Assembly: GCA_036003885.1 (NCBI GenBank)
Contig: DASYSA010000656.1
Span: forward strand, 1 to 39,336
Source of the DNA: DASYSA01 sp036003885
GTDB taxonomy: Bacteria > Acidobacteriota > Blastocatellia > UBA7656
Reading direction: 5' to 3'
Length of the DNA: 39,336 bases
Position 1 is the first letter of the stretch, and each line of letters starts with the position of its first letter. A model generated the notes under the pieces. The model made no database searches. It was not told where the DNA came from and worked only from the letters and a program-made list of their open reading frames with translations. Positions 8,549-16,270 of this stretch are shown here, piece after piece. The position numbers were made by a program, and so were the translations under genes.

Positions 8549-11500
8549 TTATTTGGTCTTGGGTTTGCCTTTCCAGATTCTCACGGGGCTTGACGCAATG
8601 ATCGATCCACCCACAGGCACGCCGTAAAAATCGACGTTCACTGCCAGTTTCTTCCTGTTGGCCAACCCCACTATCAAGCGCGACGGGACGGTCTCCCCTG
8701 GCGCGATGATGTCATCTCCCCCTGTATCGACCGACTGGCGCGCGCCCGAGACCGGCGTCGACTTGCTGTCACGCGTCAGAAGAACATTGCCCCCCGTCAA
8801 CTCATTCACGCGCACGAAGGGATTGGCAATAGGGACGCCGCTCTTATTGACGATGTTCACATTGATGATCAGGCGCGAGGTCCCGCTTGCGCCGCCCGGC
8901 AGATCGTCCGAAGGCGCTTCTGCCCAGTTGAGATCGACACGTTCAGACGACACGAAGCTGATCTCGACCCCACTCCCGACATTTGCTGCGATAGTGAAGT
9001 TGGTCTTGTTATCGCCGAAGACCACGTTGCCGGTTGTGGCGTCGCGCGCTACAAGTCGAATGCGAGCCGTGGTCGTCGAAACCCTCGGCAGATTAAGGGC
9101 GAACTTTTCGACCGCCCCGGAAATCCCCCGGACTATTGGCGAGAAGTTCACACCACCATCAGCGGAAAACAGCAGGTCCTGCCCCACCGGGACGAAGCCT
9201 GTCTCTCTCGGCACTCGCCAGGTGACGGTATATAGTTCGCCGCCGGCCAGACGTTCGCCGCCGCTGGGGGACGCCACGAATACCTCGAGAGAATCGCCCC
9301 GCAAAGTCGGCGCGAGCGCGTGAACTGTGTCGGTCCCTCCCTCAGATCCTGCGTTATTCGAGTCTTCGTAGTTCAACCATGAATTTGTTCCTGTTGCATA
9401 ACCCGCTACGGTCGCTGGTAAGGCATCCAGCTTAAACCCATTGGCGTCGGCTGCCGCAACAGCAAGGAGCCAGGGGTTGATCTGGTCGGCATCCTGGGGG
9501 ATCAGAACCTCTCCGACCCAGGTGTCGCCGGAGTAGGCAGTCCTTTGCCATCCTTGCGTTTGATCGGCCGCTACAACCCTCAGCTCATCGGGAGGCGCCG
9601 TTCGCCCGAGCACGGCATGAGGGTCGACGCCGGTTGGCATAGACTTCGAGAACTGCAACTGTAGAATCATTCGGCCCGGTTCGAGACCAGGGAAGCGAGT
9701 ATCTACTACGAACTGGCGTCCGCCTTCGGTGCCGGCAGATTTCTGCCAGTGCGCCGCATACACAAGCTTCGTCGTTGTCCCGTCCGGAGCTCGTTGATAG
9801 GCCTTGACCGACACCAAAATCGGCGGGCCCGCAGCCCAGTCCAACAACAGACGGGCGCCGGCCCAGTTCTCTTCGTTAACTTGAGAGATCTCGTTTTCGG
9901 GCACGTTGAAGTTGCAACACGTCGGCCGCATCTCGACCGTATAGGATGCGGGAATGCTATTGGCGCCATACGAATAGTCGACCGACGCTCCGGTGGTTTC
10001 GTACAGGCTTATCGCCTGCTGAGATTTGTATCGTACCTGATTAACTTTGAAGATCTCGTCCGACATCCGCTGTCCCAACTGAGCGAGGTTCGCCGCATCA
10101 GGGGCCGAGTCGGTTTGATAGCCCCAGGGGTACAAAATCAACTGGCTGTAGTTATGATAATCAAGCTCGGCGCGAAAGTGATGCTGGGGATCATCGACGA
10201 GCGATTTGATCGCTTTTACTTCAAGCTCGCTACCCGCCCGCGGGCCCCGGTATACCTCGTTCTTCGGGTCATCGCTGCCGCCCATATCGTCCGAGTACAT
10301 CGGACACGGATCGTCGCCGCGCAGGCGCCATTGGAAGTCATAGTTCCGATTCAAGTCTGCGCCTACGCCGGATCCACAACCATCAACCGATATCGGCCTG
10401 CGGTTCTTGCGCCAGAGCCTCACGCCATCTGTGACATCGTTCTGCTGCCCCTGGCTGAAGGTCAATCCGTCCGGATTGACTATGGGCACTATCCATATCT
10501 GCAGATTGTCGACAATGTATTTCATCGAATCACTCGAGCCATAGCCGTTGATGAGTTGCTTTGCGAAGAAGACCGGCGGTTCGACAGAGATCCACTCGCG
10601 AGCATGATGGCATCCGGTGACTAGCACCTCCGGTTTGGTCGAGTCGTTGATCGCCGGGTCTCGGGTTATCTTGAGGGCGAATATCTGACGGCCCTCATAG
10701 GTTAGACCGAGGTTCACAAATCGCGCGATGTTCGGGTTCGCTTGCGCAAGCTCCGTGAACTCCGCGAGGGTCTCCTCGTAGCTGTGGAATCTGCCTTCCA
10801 GGAGTGCCGGGTTGATTTCGTTCTGTCGCCGTTCTCGCGCGCGGCCGGGATCAAACGTCCTGCCCGGAAATAGTCGAGGCGCTAACTGAGCAAACTGCTC
10901 GAGCGTGTAAAACCCCAGGACCTTGTGGCCGCGTTTCGTATATTGCTGATCTACGTGTGAGTCGATTGACTCGACCGATCCGTCCGACGTGAAGACGTCC
11001 AGGTAGGCCAGCCAGGCATCGCTTCTCATCAAAATGTTTTCGTGGTCGCCGAGCCAACTCGAGTATCCGGCAGCTGGTTGGCCCTTTTGGACGAGGTCAA
11101 CCACGGCTACACGAACCAGTGTCTGCGAGGCGCCAGTCGCGGATTGATAATCGGGCGTGATCGACTCAGCCGACTTATCTCCGCTCGCTCGCGCTCGCTG
11201 CCAGTCGGCGACTGAATCATAGAGAGTGGTCACCTCCAGGCCCGCTCGGCTGAGGCGCTCCAGCAGATAGGGCGGCGCGGCGATGATCGTTTGGTTGTCC
11301 GTTGCCGACCAGACGTTCGCCTCGAGTCCGGAAGCACGAGCGAGGTCGAGAATCTCATTTGCAGGTCCGGCGATCCGAGCGACCTGAGGGACCAGCTCTT
11401 TTCGGGTGAGTTCGAGCTTCGACGCTTGAAATGCAACCCAGGCTTCTTTTCGAAGCTCGGGGTCGGGATGTGCAAGGGCTGACTCCCACACATAGAGCGC

Positions 11501-11749
11501 GCCTTGTTCGTCCAAAGAGGCGAGGGCCTTGAGCGCCTGTCGAAAATCCTGAGCTTGCGTCGAAGAGAGCCGAGTTTTGATTGACGCGTGTCTGGCTGCT
11601 CGGTCGGCATCGTCGGCAACGAGGCTGCGACGGACTCCGGCTCTCGCCGTAAGCTCAGTCGACGAGTGTGGGCCCGTGATCAGCAGTGAGAGGGGAGCCA
11701 GAATGAACACTGCCGCCACTTTCCGGCGGCGGGAACTAAACGTCTGCAT
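8549..11749 (-). CDS. Secreted M14 zinc carboxypeptidase, multidomain
   Basis: This exported metallopeptidase of about 1066 residues starts at the ATG at 11749, behind a GGGAG ribosome binding site, with a signal peptide of about 35 residues. The M14 catalytic domain lies near residues 325-640. The zinc ligands are in GCHHAREWISVEPP (HxxE, around residue 382) and in YHNYSQLILYPWGY (His near 534). The substrate-binding segment is DLNRNYDFQW, and the catalytic Glu is in SYTVEMRPT (near 605). The roughly 320 residues before it may be a propeptide region; the helical part near residues 60-140 looks HEAT-like. The C-terminal 400 residues are beta-rich, including an Ig-like stretch (SPSGGERLAGGELYTVTW). 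It probably removes C-terminal residues from peptides outside the cell. It converges on the pilM-like gene with repeats between. Confidence 0.93.
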   Translation of the reverse strand: MQTFSSRRRKVAAVFILAPLSLLITGPHSSTELTARAGVRRSLVADDADRAARHASIKTRLSSTQAQDFRQALKALASLDEQGALYVWESALAHPDPELRKEAWVAFQASKLELTRKELVPQVARIAGPANEILDLARASGLEANVWSATDNQTIIAAPPYLLERLSRAGLEVTTLYDSVADWQRARASGDKSAESITPDYQSATGASQTLVRVAVVDLVQKGQPAAGYSSWLGDHENILMRSDAWLAYLDVFTSDGSVESIDSHVDQQYTKRGHKVLGFYTLEQFAQLAPRLFPGRTFDPGRARERRQNEINPALLEGRFHSYEETLAEFTELAQANPNIARFVNLGLTYEGRQIFALKITRDPAINDSTKPEVLVTGCHHAREWISVEPPVFFAKQLINGYGSSDSMKYIVDNLQIWIVPIVNPDGLTFSQGQQNDVTDGVRLWRKNRRPISVDGCGSGVGADLNRNYDFQWRLRGDDPCPMYSDDMGGSDDPKNEVYRGPRAGSELEVKAIKSLVDDPQHHFRAELDYHNYSQLILYPWGYQTDSAPDAANLAQLGQRMSDEIFKVNQVRYKSQQAISLYETTGASVDYSYGANSIPASYTVEMRPTCCNFNVPENEISQVNEENWAGARLLLDWAAGPPILVSVKAYQRAPDGTTTKLVYAAHWQKSAGTEGGRQFVVDTRFPGLEPGRMILQLQFSKSMPTGVDPHAVLGRTAPPDELRVVAADQTQGWQRTAYSGDTWVGEVLIPQDADQINPWLLAVAAADANGFKLDALPATVAGYATGTNSWLNYEDSNNAGSEGGTDTVHALAPTLRGDSLEVFVASPSGGERLAGGELYTVTWRVPRETGFVPVGQDLLFSADGGVNFSPIVRGISGAVEKFALNLPRVSTTTARIRLVARDATTGNVVFGDNKTNFTIAANVGSGVEISFVSSERVDLNWAEAPSDDLPGGASGTSRLIINVNIVNKSGVPIANPFVRVNELTGGNVLLTRDSKSTPVSGARQSVDTGGDDIIAPGETVPSRLIVGLANRKKLAVNVDFYGVPVGGSIIASSPVRIWKGKPKTK

Positions 11750-11761
11750 CAATCTCCCTCT

Positions 11762-11833
11762 GGCTTCTCTTAGGTTGCAAGCGAGCTACCAGGGGCTTAC
11801 GCCCGCTGGCTTCTCTTATGTTGCAAGCGAGCT
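11762..11833. repeat. Two direct 26-base repeats upstream of the carboxypeptidase
   Basis: A 26-base unit beginning GGCTTCTCTTA and ending GCAAGCGAGCT occurs at 11762-11787 and again at 11808-11833 with one difference. The copies are therefore 46 bases apart. They lie in the leader region just upstream of the M14 gene on the minus strand. They could be operator-like sites or an unstable repeat; the sequence does not decide. Confidence 0.8.
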
Positions 11834-11921
11834 GCTTACGTCCGCGGTTGTATGTCTTCCAGCCTGCCCCCAAAAAGTATCACAAGGTCGATAATTTGCC
11901 AATCGTCTCGACTTCCGGCTC

Positions 11922-12058
11922 CCTGGGTACGCACGCTTCCAGCGTGCCCTCCTCCGTAAGGCCCGCCCGCTGGAAGCGTGCCCATTCTCCGTAAGCCCGC
12001 CGGCTGGAAGCGTACCCATCCGGCATCTGCCAGCACGCTGGAAGCGTGCGTACCCAGG
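11922..12058. repeat. Inverted-repeat element with perfect 26-bp arms
   Basis: The arm at 11922-11947 (beginning CCTGGGTACGCACGC) is the exact reverse complement of the arm at 12033-12058. Between them are two further copies of the core GCTGGAAGCGT, near 11969 and 12003, interleaved with CTCCGTAAG spacers. Each arm also contains the smaller palindrome GCACGCTTCCAGCGTGC. The whole unit is 137 bases with no coding capacity. It lies between the 3' end of the TPR gene and the 5' side of the carboxypeptidase gene. It looks like a dispersed palindromic intergenic repeat; a MITE-like origin is possible, but no target-site duplication was recognised. Confidence 0.88.
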
Positions 12059-12073
12059 CGTATGGGACGCGAA

Positions 12074-12103
12074 AGAGCCACGATGTTTCATCACCGTGGC
12101 TCT
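12074..12103 (-). terminator. Hairpin terminator after the TPR gene
   Basis: AGAGCCACG at 12074-12082 pairs perfectly with CGTGGCTCT at 12095-12103, giving a 9-bp stem and a 12-base loop. On the minus strand it lies about 40 bases after the stop of the TPR gene and is followed by a short TTTC. It probably ends that transcript. The short T-run makes it a modest intrinsic terminator. Confidence 0.6.
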
Positions 12104-12144
12104 GTTCGAGGTTCTACCGGGCCTCGCGAATGAGATTCGATCCT

Positions 12145-13413
12145 CTACGGCTTGGCTCGACGCTTGGCCGGTTTCTCGGCCTCGACCTTATAGGCCTCCT
12201 TAACCGCTTCGAGTGCTGCCTTAACATCGGGCACGCGCTTGTCGGTTGGGGGCGCCTTGCTCACGAAGTCCGCGAGCGCGTTGGCTCCCTCTTGAATCTT
12301 TTCCTTTTCCTGAGCGGCGACCAGGGTCAGCCCGAGACCGTAGAGGGCGTCGACATTGGTTGCATCGGCAGCGATTGCGGTCTTGTATGCGGCGACTGCG
12401 TCATCGGACCGCCCCGAGAACCTGTAAACGTCCCCTCTCATGACCCCCCACCTGTTCTTGTTCGTGGGGTCGAGGCCTTCGACCTTGGCGATCATCTTCA
12501 TCATGTCATCGACCAGCTCCACGACACCGTAGTGCTCGATCAGCAGCATCGCATTCTTTGCACGAATGTTGTAGTAGGTGATCAGGTCGTTGTTGAGGTT
12601 GGGATTCTTTTCCGCCGGAACGGTTGAAAGGACCGCGATCGCCTTGTCGATCGACTCGACAGCCTTCTGAAAATCCTTCTTAGCCTCATCTCGCTGCTTT
12701 TTGTTGAACAGATCTACGCCCAGTTGATAGTAAGCTTCGGCGACGTTTGCATTCGACTTATAGGACACTTCGGCGAAGGCCTCATGTTTTGAGGCGTCGA
12801 CGCTTCCCGCCGTTTCAAACTCGCTCAGCGCACCTTGAAAGTTGTTGGCCTTCATGAACTCGAGGCCCTGCTTGTAGTGATTCAAGGCGTCGTTATAGTT
12901 GGACTGCAGAGCCTCTCCCTCTTTCCTCTTTTCCGTGTCTTCCTTCTGCTGGGCCTCCATTTTCGCCCTGTCAGAGGCGGAGACTCCCGGATTTCCCGGA
13001 GCGGCTCCCTGTTTGGGCTTCGCCGAGATCAGGGTCTGGATCTGTTCCTGGGTGGGCGTCTTGCCATCGCCTGGCTCCATACTGAAGTCTATCGGGGCGC
13101 CGGAGAGAAGCCGGACTCCTGTTGCCCAGTTCGGCTGCAAACCTGGCCCGGACACGACGACCAGGAAGGTCCCCTGAACAGGCATTCCAAGCCTGATATA
13201 GTGACCTTTCTTGTCGGTTTTCACATCCCAGTGTCCTTTTATGTCGGTTCGATAGATATCGATCAAGGCCCCATCGACAGGTTTCAACGTGCCGTCTTTG
13301 TCTTTGAGTTTGATAGTTCCCTCGATCTGCGCGGTTTGCGCAAGGGCCATTGTCGACAGGAACATTGCAATCGCGCTCACGGCGGCGACTCTTCCGAGAA
13401 TCTTGTTAGGCAT
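12145..13413 (-). CDS. Exported TPR protein with N-terminal regulatory-like beta domain
   Basis: I start this 422-residue protein at the ATG at 13413. It follows a clear GGAGGA ribosome binding site and begins a good signal peptide (MPNKILGRVAAVSAIAMF, cleavage near ALAQ). The frame extends 26 codons further upstream without such support. After the signal comes a beta-sandwich-like domain of the carboxypeptidase-regulatory or CNA-B kind (about 25-130, with QIEGTIKLKDKDGTLKPVDG). A charged helix follows, then several TPR repeats (about 180-400) with motifs such as AEAYYQLGVDLFNKKQRDEA. The tail is rich in Lys and Arg. TPRs imply protein-protein contacts in the periplasm, but no partner or activity can be named. 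It is monocistronic, with its own terminator and upstream region. Confidence 0.85.
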   Translation of the reverse strand: MPNKILGRVAAVSAIAMFLSTMALAQTAQIEGTIKLKDKDGTLKPVDGALIDIYRTDIKGHWDVKTDKKGHYIRLGMPVQGTFLVVVSGPGLQPNWATGVRLLSGAPIDFSMEPGDGKTPTQEQIQTLISAKPKQGAAPGNPGVSASDRAKMEAQQKEDTEKRKEGEALQSNYNDALNHYKQGLEFMKANNFQGALSEFETAGSVDASKHEAFAEVSYKSNANVAEAYYQLGVDLFNKKQRDEAKKDFQKAVESIDKAIAVLSTVPAEKNPNLNNDLITYYNIRAKNAMLLIEHYGVVELVDDMMKMIAKVEGLDPTNKNRWGVMRGDVYRFSGRSDDAVAAYKTAIAADATNVDALYGLGLTLVAAQEKEKIQEGANALADFVSKAPPTDKRVPDVKAALEAVKEAYKVEAEKPAKRRAKP

Positions 13414-13709
13414 AGGACTTCCTCCGTTGCATGGTGCTGCTGGAAACAGGTTTGGGAACCGCTCCCATATACGATGCTTCAGTCCGGGCACCCGTTGGTG
13501 TTGAGATGGTTAATAGTAACGTCCACCGGTGAATTGATTGCCAGAGTGTTTCAGTTTATCTCACCGGTTTTGGAGTGTCAACGCACCCGGCTTTGGCGGC
13601 GCGCCTGGGGGATTTGCTCCGGGACTCTGGTTCCCGATGCTGAAATCCGACGCAACTTCGTTCAACAAGACCGGTGGAAGTATGCGATTGAGAACGGAGC
13701 CCCGTGCAA

Positions 13710-13738
13710 TTGACAAAAGGAAGGGCGATGCGACAAAG
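13710..13738 (+). promoter_or_regulatory. Possible sigma-70-type promoter for tRNA-His
   Basis: A perfect TTGACA lies at 13710-13715. At 17-base spacing the -10 position holds ACAAAG (13733-13738), a poor match. The spacing places transcription start close to the tRNA 5' end at 13755, which is sensible for a tRNA gene. The strong -35 and weak -10 make this a tentative call. Confidence 0.35.
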
Positions 13739-13754
13739 TAACTCTGCGACTTGC

Positions 13755-13829
13755 GGCGAGCATAGCTCAGTTGGTTAGAGCGCCTGACTGTGGATCAGGA
13801 GGTCCCGGGTTCAAGCCCCGGTGCTCGCC
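13755..13829 (+). tRNA. tRNA-His (GTG anticodon)
   Basis: The cloverleaf folds fully. The acceptor GCGAGCA (13756-13762) pairs with TGCTCGC (13822-13828). The D arm is GCTC/GAGC. The anticodon stem CCTGA/TCAGG has loop CTGTGGA giving anticodon GTG. The T arm is CCGGG TTCAAGC CCCGG. The extra 5' G (G-1, 13755) and the C at the discriminator position (13829) are the identity elements of bacterial tRNA-His and are encoded here. CCA is not encoded directly at the 3' end. Confidence 0.97.
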
Positions 13830-14215
13830 CTCCAAAATTTCGGTTTTTGGACTCTGTCTCAGCGATCACTCACCGTTTTATCGTCGGAATTCTGCTGCAT
13901 CGAAGCTTTCTTGATGGCAAAGAATCCGCTCAGTCCTTTCTTTGTTGAAGTCCTGTTCGGCCTGCTCTCGGATGAGTCATCTCAAACAACACAGGGCGGT
14001 CTCCCGGTACAGGAGAAGGCGCCGGACCTCGAGGTATCTCGACCTGGCTGTCCTTGATGACTTACCTATAACATGAGAAATTCATCGGAATAGCGTCGGA
14101 TTTTCACGGTGCCTCTGCCTGGTGGTTGATCGACGTTCAAAGGATCGCGCTCGTTCCCAACTCGATCCGGGCCCTGTTGACCCTGCGCGGGAAGGAGCTT
14201 TAAGGAGGAGCGGCT
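13830..14215. other. Stretch without a supported gene
   Basis: Between the tRNA and the NmrA remnant I find no convincing gene. A short frame from the ATG at 13914 (47 codons) has no ribosome binding site and no recognisable motif. The first bases after the tRNA do not contain an integrase-like ORF. A ribosome binding site (AAGGAGGAG, about 14202-14210) belongs to the downstream remnant. Confidence 0.4.
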
Positions 14216-14440
14216 ATGCCGATATCATCTACAAATACTGTTCTCGTTACAGGAGCTACGGGAAACACAGGGTTAGCGTTATTACGGTTATTAGAGGGCG
14301 AGGCGTCGCTGTGCGAGCTATGGTTCGTCATGAGGGTGACCTCGCCAAAGTGGCCAACACCGCAGCCTCGGTTGTGATTGGCGACTTCGACGATGCAGAC
14401 TCCATTAAACAGGTAGCTCGGTTACGAACGACGGCAACAC
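14216..14440 (+). pseudogene. 5' remnant of an NmrA-type NAD(P)-binding protein, frameshifted
   Basis: The ATG at 14216 follows a perfect ribosome binding site and reads NTVLVTGATGNTGLALLRLL, the dinucleotide-binding N-terminus of NmrA/atypical SDR proteins. Around 14296-14299 the homology jumps to the next frame, where RGVAVRAMVRHEGDLAKVA and then VVIGDFDDADSIKQVA continue the same family. This is best explained by loss of one base. Homology stops after roughly 70 codons of a protein that is normally about 280-300 residues, and the aldo/keto reductase ribosome binding site follows directly. The gene is therefore both frameshifted and truncated. The second frame reads into the downstream reductase, so automatic gene calls may wrongly fuse the two. 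Confidence 0.85.
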
Positions 14441-14460
14441 ATTTAGGAGGAGAAACCCTA

Positions 14461-15360
14461 GTGACTACACGAATGGATCTCGACGGCAACTTCACGCTCC
14501 CTGGCAGCTCGATCACACTGAACCGCATGGGCTATGGCGCTATGCAACTTGCCGGTCCGCAAGTGTGGGGACCACCGCGTGATCTAGACGGGGCGATTGC
14601 TGTTCTGCGAGAGGCGGTTACAGTCGGCGTCAATCATATCGATACCAGCGACTATTACGGTCCGCATGTTACCAATCAGATCATTAAGCAGGCTCTTCAT
14701 CCCTATCCTGATGACCTGGTGATCGTCACCAAGGTGGGCGCCCGTCGGAGTGAGGACAAGTCCTGGCTTCCTGCGCTTTCACGTCAAGAGCTGATCGATG
14801 CTGTACATGACAACCTCCGACATCTCGCATTAGACCAGCTGGACATCGTCAATCTCCGGGTTGGCGGAATTATGGCGCCATCGGAGGACTCCATTGAAGA
14901 ACCGCTAACCGTGCTGGCCGAACTAAAGCATCAGGGACTGATTCGACATCTCGGTCTCAGTAATGTCAGTCCCGAGCAGTTGGCTGAGGCTCAGAGAGTT
15001 ACGGAGATAGTCTGCGTGCAGAACATGTACAACATCGCACACCGGAGCGATGATGGCTTAATCAATGACCTCGCAAGTCAGGGCATAGCTTTTGTACCGT
15101 TCTTCCCACTGGGAGGGTTCAATCCGTTACAGTCGTCGAAGCTCGATGCGGTAGCGGCGTCACTACAGGCCACGCCGATGCAGGTGGCGTTGGCCTGGCT
15201 GCTTCAGCGTTCTCCTAACATTCTCTTGATTCCGGGCACATCTTCGATAGAGCATCTTCATGAGAATCTTGATGCTGCAGCGTTAGAACTCTCACGGAGT
15301 GCGATTGCCGAGCTTAACGGGATCGGCGAAAGTGACGCGGCGCGTCAGGCAATATCGTGA
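14461..15360 (+). CDS. Aldo/keto reductase family oxidoreductase
   Basis: This 299-residue NADPH-dependent aldo/keto reductase folds as a TIM barrel. I use the GTG at 14461 because GGAGGAG lies about ten bases before it; the ATG at 14473 is possible but further from that box. Visible family motifs are LNRMGYGAMQLAG, the Asp and Tyr of the catalytic tetrad in NHIDTSDYYGPH, the Lys in DLVIVTKVGAR, and the cofactor-binding end LLQRSPNILLIPGTSS. The position normally held by the catalytic His (NLHH in many relatives) reads NLRVGG, so the tetrad His is replaced by Arg. This may be typical of its subfamily. The substrate is unknown. The open frame continues upstream through an NmrA remnant that is not part of this protein. 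Confidence 0.9.
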   Translation: MTTRMDLDGNFTLPGSSITLNRMGYGAMQLAGPQVWGPPRDLDGAIAVLREAVTVGVNHIDTSDYYGPHVTNQIIKQALHPYPDDLVIVTKVGARRSEDKSWLPALSRQELIDAVHDNLRHLALDQLDIVNLRVGGIMAPSEDSIEEPLTVLAELKHQGLIRHLGLSNVSPEQLAEAQRVTEIVCVQNMYNIAHRSDDGLINDLASQGIAFVPFFPLGGFNPLQSSKLDAVAASLQATPMQVALAWLLQRSPNILLIPGTSSIEHLHENLDAAALELSRSAIAELNGIGESDAARQAIS

Positions 15361-15549
15361 TCAGCGTACCAGGTATGCGCCGGAATCAGATTTGTCGGTG
15401 GAGAATGGCAGATTCTGTTTAGCCGTTTGGCTAGCGGTGACTTGAGAAACCCCGCCCTGTCACCGATATCCGGGCCAATCGAAGGTGAAACGCAGCGCGC
15501 CGCTCCCTTGTGCCTGCCCGATGTGGTCTTCCTCTGGCCGCCGGATGAC

Positions 15550-16104
15550 CTAATGGGAGCCTTCGAAGATCGCCTCGGCATCAATTGTTATATCCACTGT
15601 GTTGCTGACGACCATGCCGCCTCTGTCCAACTTGTCGTTCCAACTTACCCCGAATTCCTGCCGATTGATCGTGGTCTTGGCGACGAAACCAGCCCGCGTC
15701 TTCGGTCCCTTGTCCACTCCGTCTTCCCACCAGGGCGTTTCCCATTGTCCAAGGTAGTGAACCTCCAGTGTCACAGGTCGTGTGACGCCGCGAATCGTCA
15801 GATCACCGATCACGCGGTAATCGACCTCGCCGAGCACGACGATCTGATTGCCGTGGAAAGTGATCTCGGGGAAATTCTCAACGTCGAGAAAATCTGCGCT
15901 ACGGAGGTGGGCGTCGCGCGATTCCTCACCGGTCCAGACCTTGCGCGCATCTATAATGACTTCGACGGAGCCAGCAGCGTTTTTCGGATCGAAGTTGAGC
16001 GTGCCGTGTACGTCCTTAAAATGGCCGCGCACATTACTGACCATCATATGCCGGGCGGAGAATTCCGCGGCGGTGTGTCCCGGTTCGAATGTCCATTTTG
16101 CCAT
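15550..16104 (-). CDS. YceI family lipocalin-like protein
   Basis: This 184-residue protein has the YceI signature throughout. The N-terminus is MAKWTFEPGHTAAEFSARHM (instead of the common WxxDxxHSxxxFxxxHM). Later come VRGHFKDVHGTLNFDP, LRSADFLDVENFPEITF, VIGDLTIRGVTRPVTLE and FGVSWN. YceI proteins form an extended lipocalin-like barrel that binds isoprenoid or other amphiphilic molecules. Many are periplasmic, but this one has no signal peptide and should be cytoplasmic. A GGAG ribosome binding site lies eight bases before the start. A truncated ester-cyclase gene ends 20 bases upstream, and a TATACT box lies inside that remnant's end and could serve as a -10. The gene is the last of the long minus-strand run. 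Confidence 0.92.
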   Translation of the reverse strand: MAKWTFEPGHTAAEFSARHMMVSNVRGHFKDVHGTLNFDPKNAAGSVEVIIDARKVWTGEESRDAHLRSADFLDVENFPEITFHGNQIVVLGEVDYRVIGDLTIRGVTRPVTLEVHYLGQWETPWWEDGVDKGPKTRAGFVAKTTINRQEFGVSWNDKLDRGGMVVSNTVDITIDAEAIFEGSH

Positions 16105-16124
16105 TGTTAGTATCTCCGATGAAT

Positions 16125-16226
16125 CTACATAGTATAACGAAAGTTCCCGCGGCTCCGCACTTCTTCGGTATTGCGGCGGACGACAGGTTTCGCCACGTCG
16201 GATGACGTGTTAGGCTGTTCACTCAT
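16125..16226 (-). pseudogene. 33-codon 5' remnant of a SnoaL-like ester cyclase
   Basis: The ATG at 16226 is preceded by a perfect GGAGG box at proper spacing. The frame encodes 33 residues ending at TAG. It contains PVVRRNTEEVRSRGNF, which closely resembles the first helix of SnoaL-like polyketide/ester cyclases (usually about 130-150 residues, continuing with an ELFADDF-like motif). After RGNF the similarity stops abruptly, and the YceI gene begins 20 bases after the stop. The simplest reading is that a deletion removed most of the cyclase gene. A functional leader peptide cannot be excluded. Confidence 0.72.
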
Positions 16227-16270
16227 CGCTAAACCTCCAAGCACATTTTAGGCAGAGATCTCGGTCTATC

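Noticed and set aside
9749..10624. 291-codon plus-strand frame
   Set aside because: It is antisense to the catalytic domain of the M14 carboxypeptidase, whose zinc and catalytic residues are intact.
12835..13713. 292-codon plus-strand frame
   Set aside because: It is a shadow of the TPR gene, which has a signal peptide and a strong ribosome binding site on the minus strand.
13914..14057. 47-codon frame after the tRNA
   Set aside because: It has no ribosome binding site, no recognisable motif and no hydrophobic or repeat pattern.
14122..14460. N-terminal extension of the aldo/keto reductase to give 412 residues
   Set aside because: The extension is an out-of-frame NmrA remnant and unrelated sequence; a ribosome binding site and GTG start for the reductase lie at 14445-14461.
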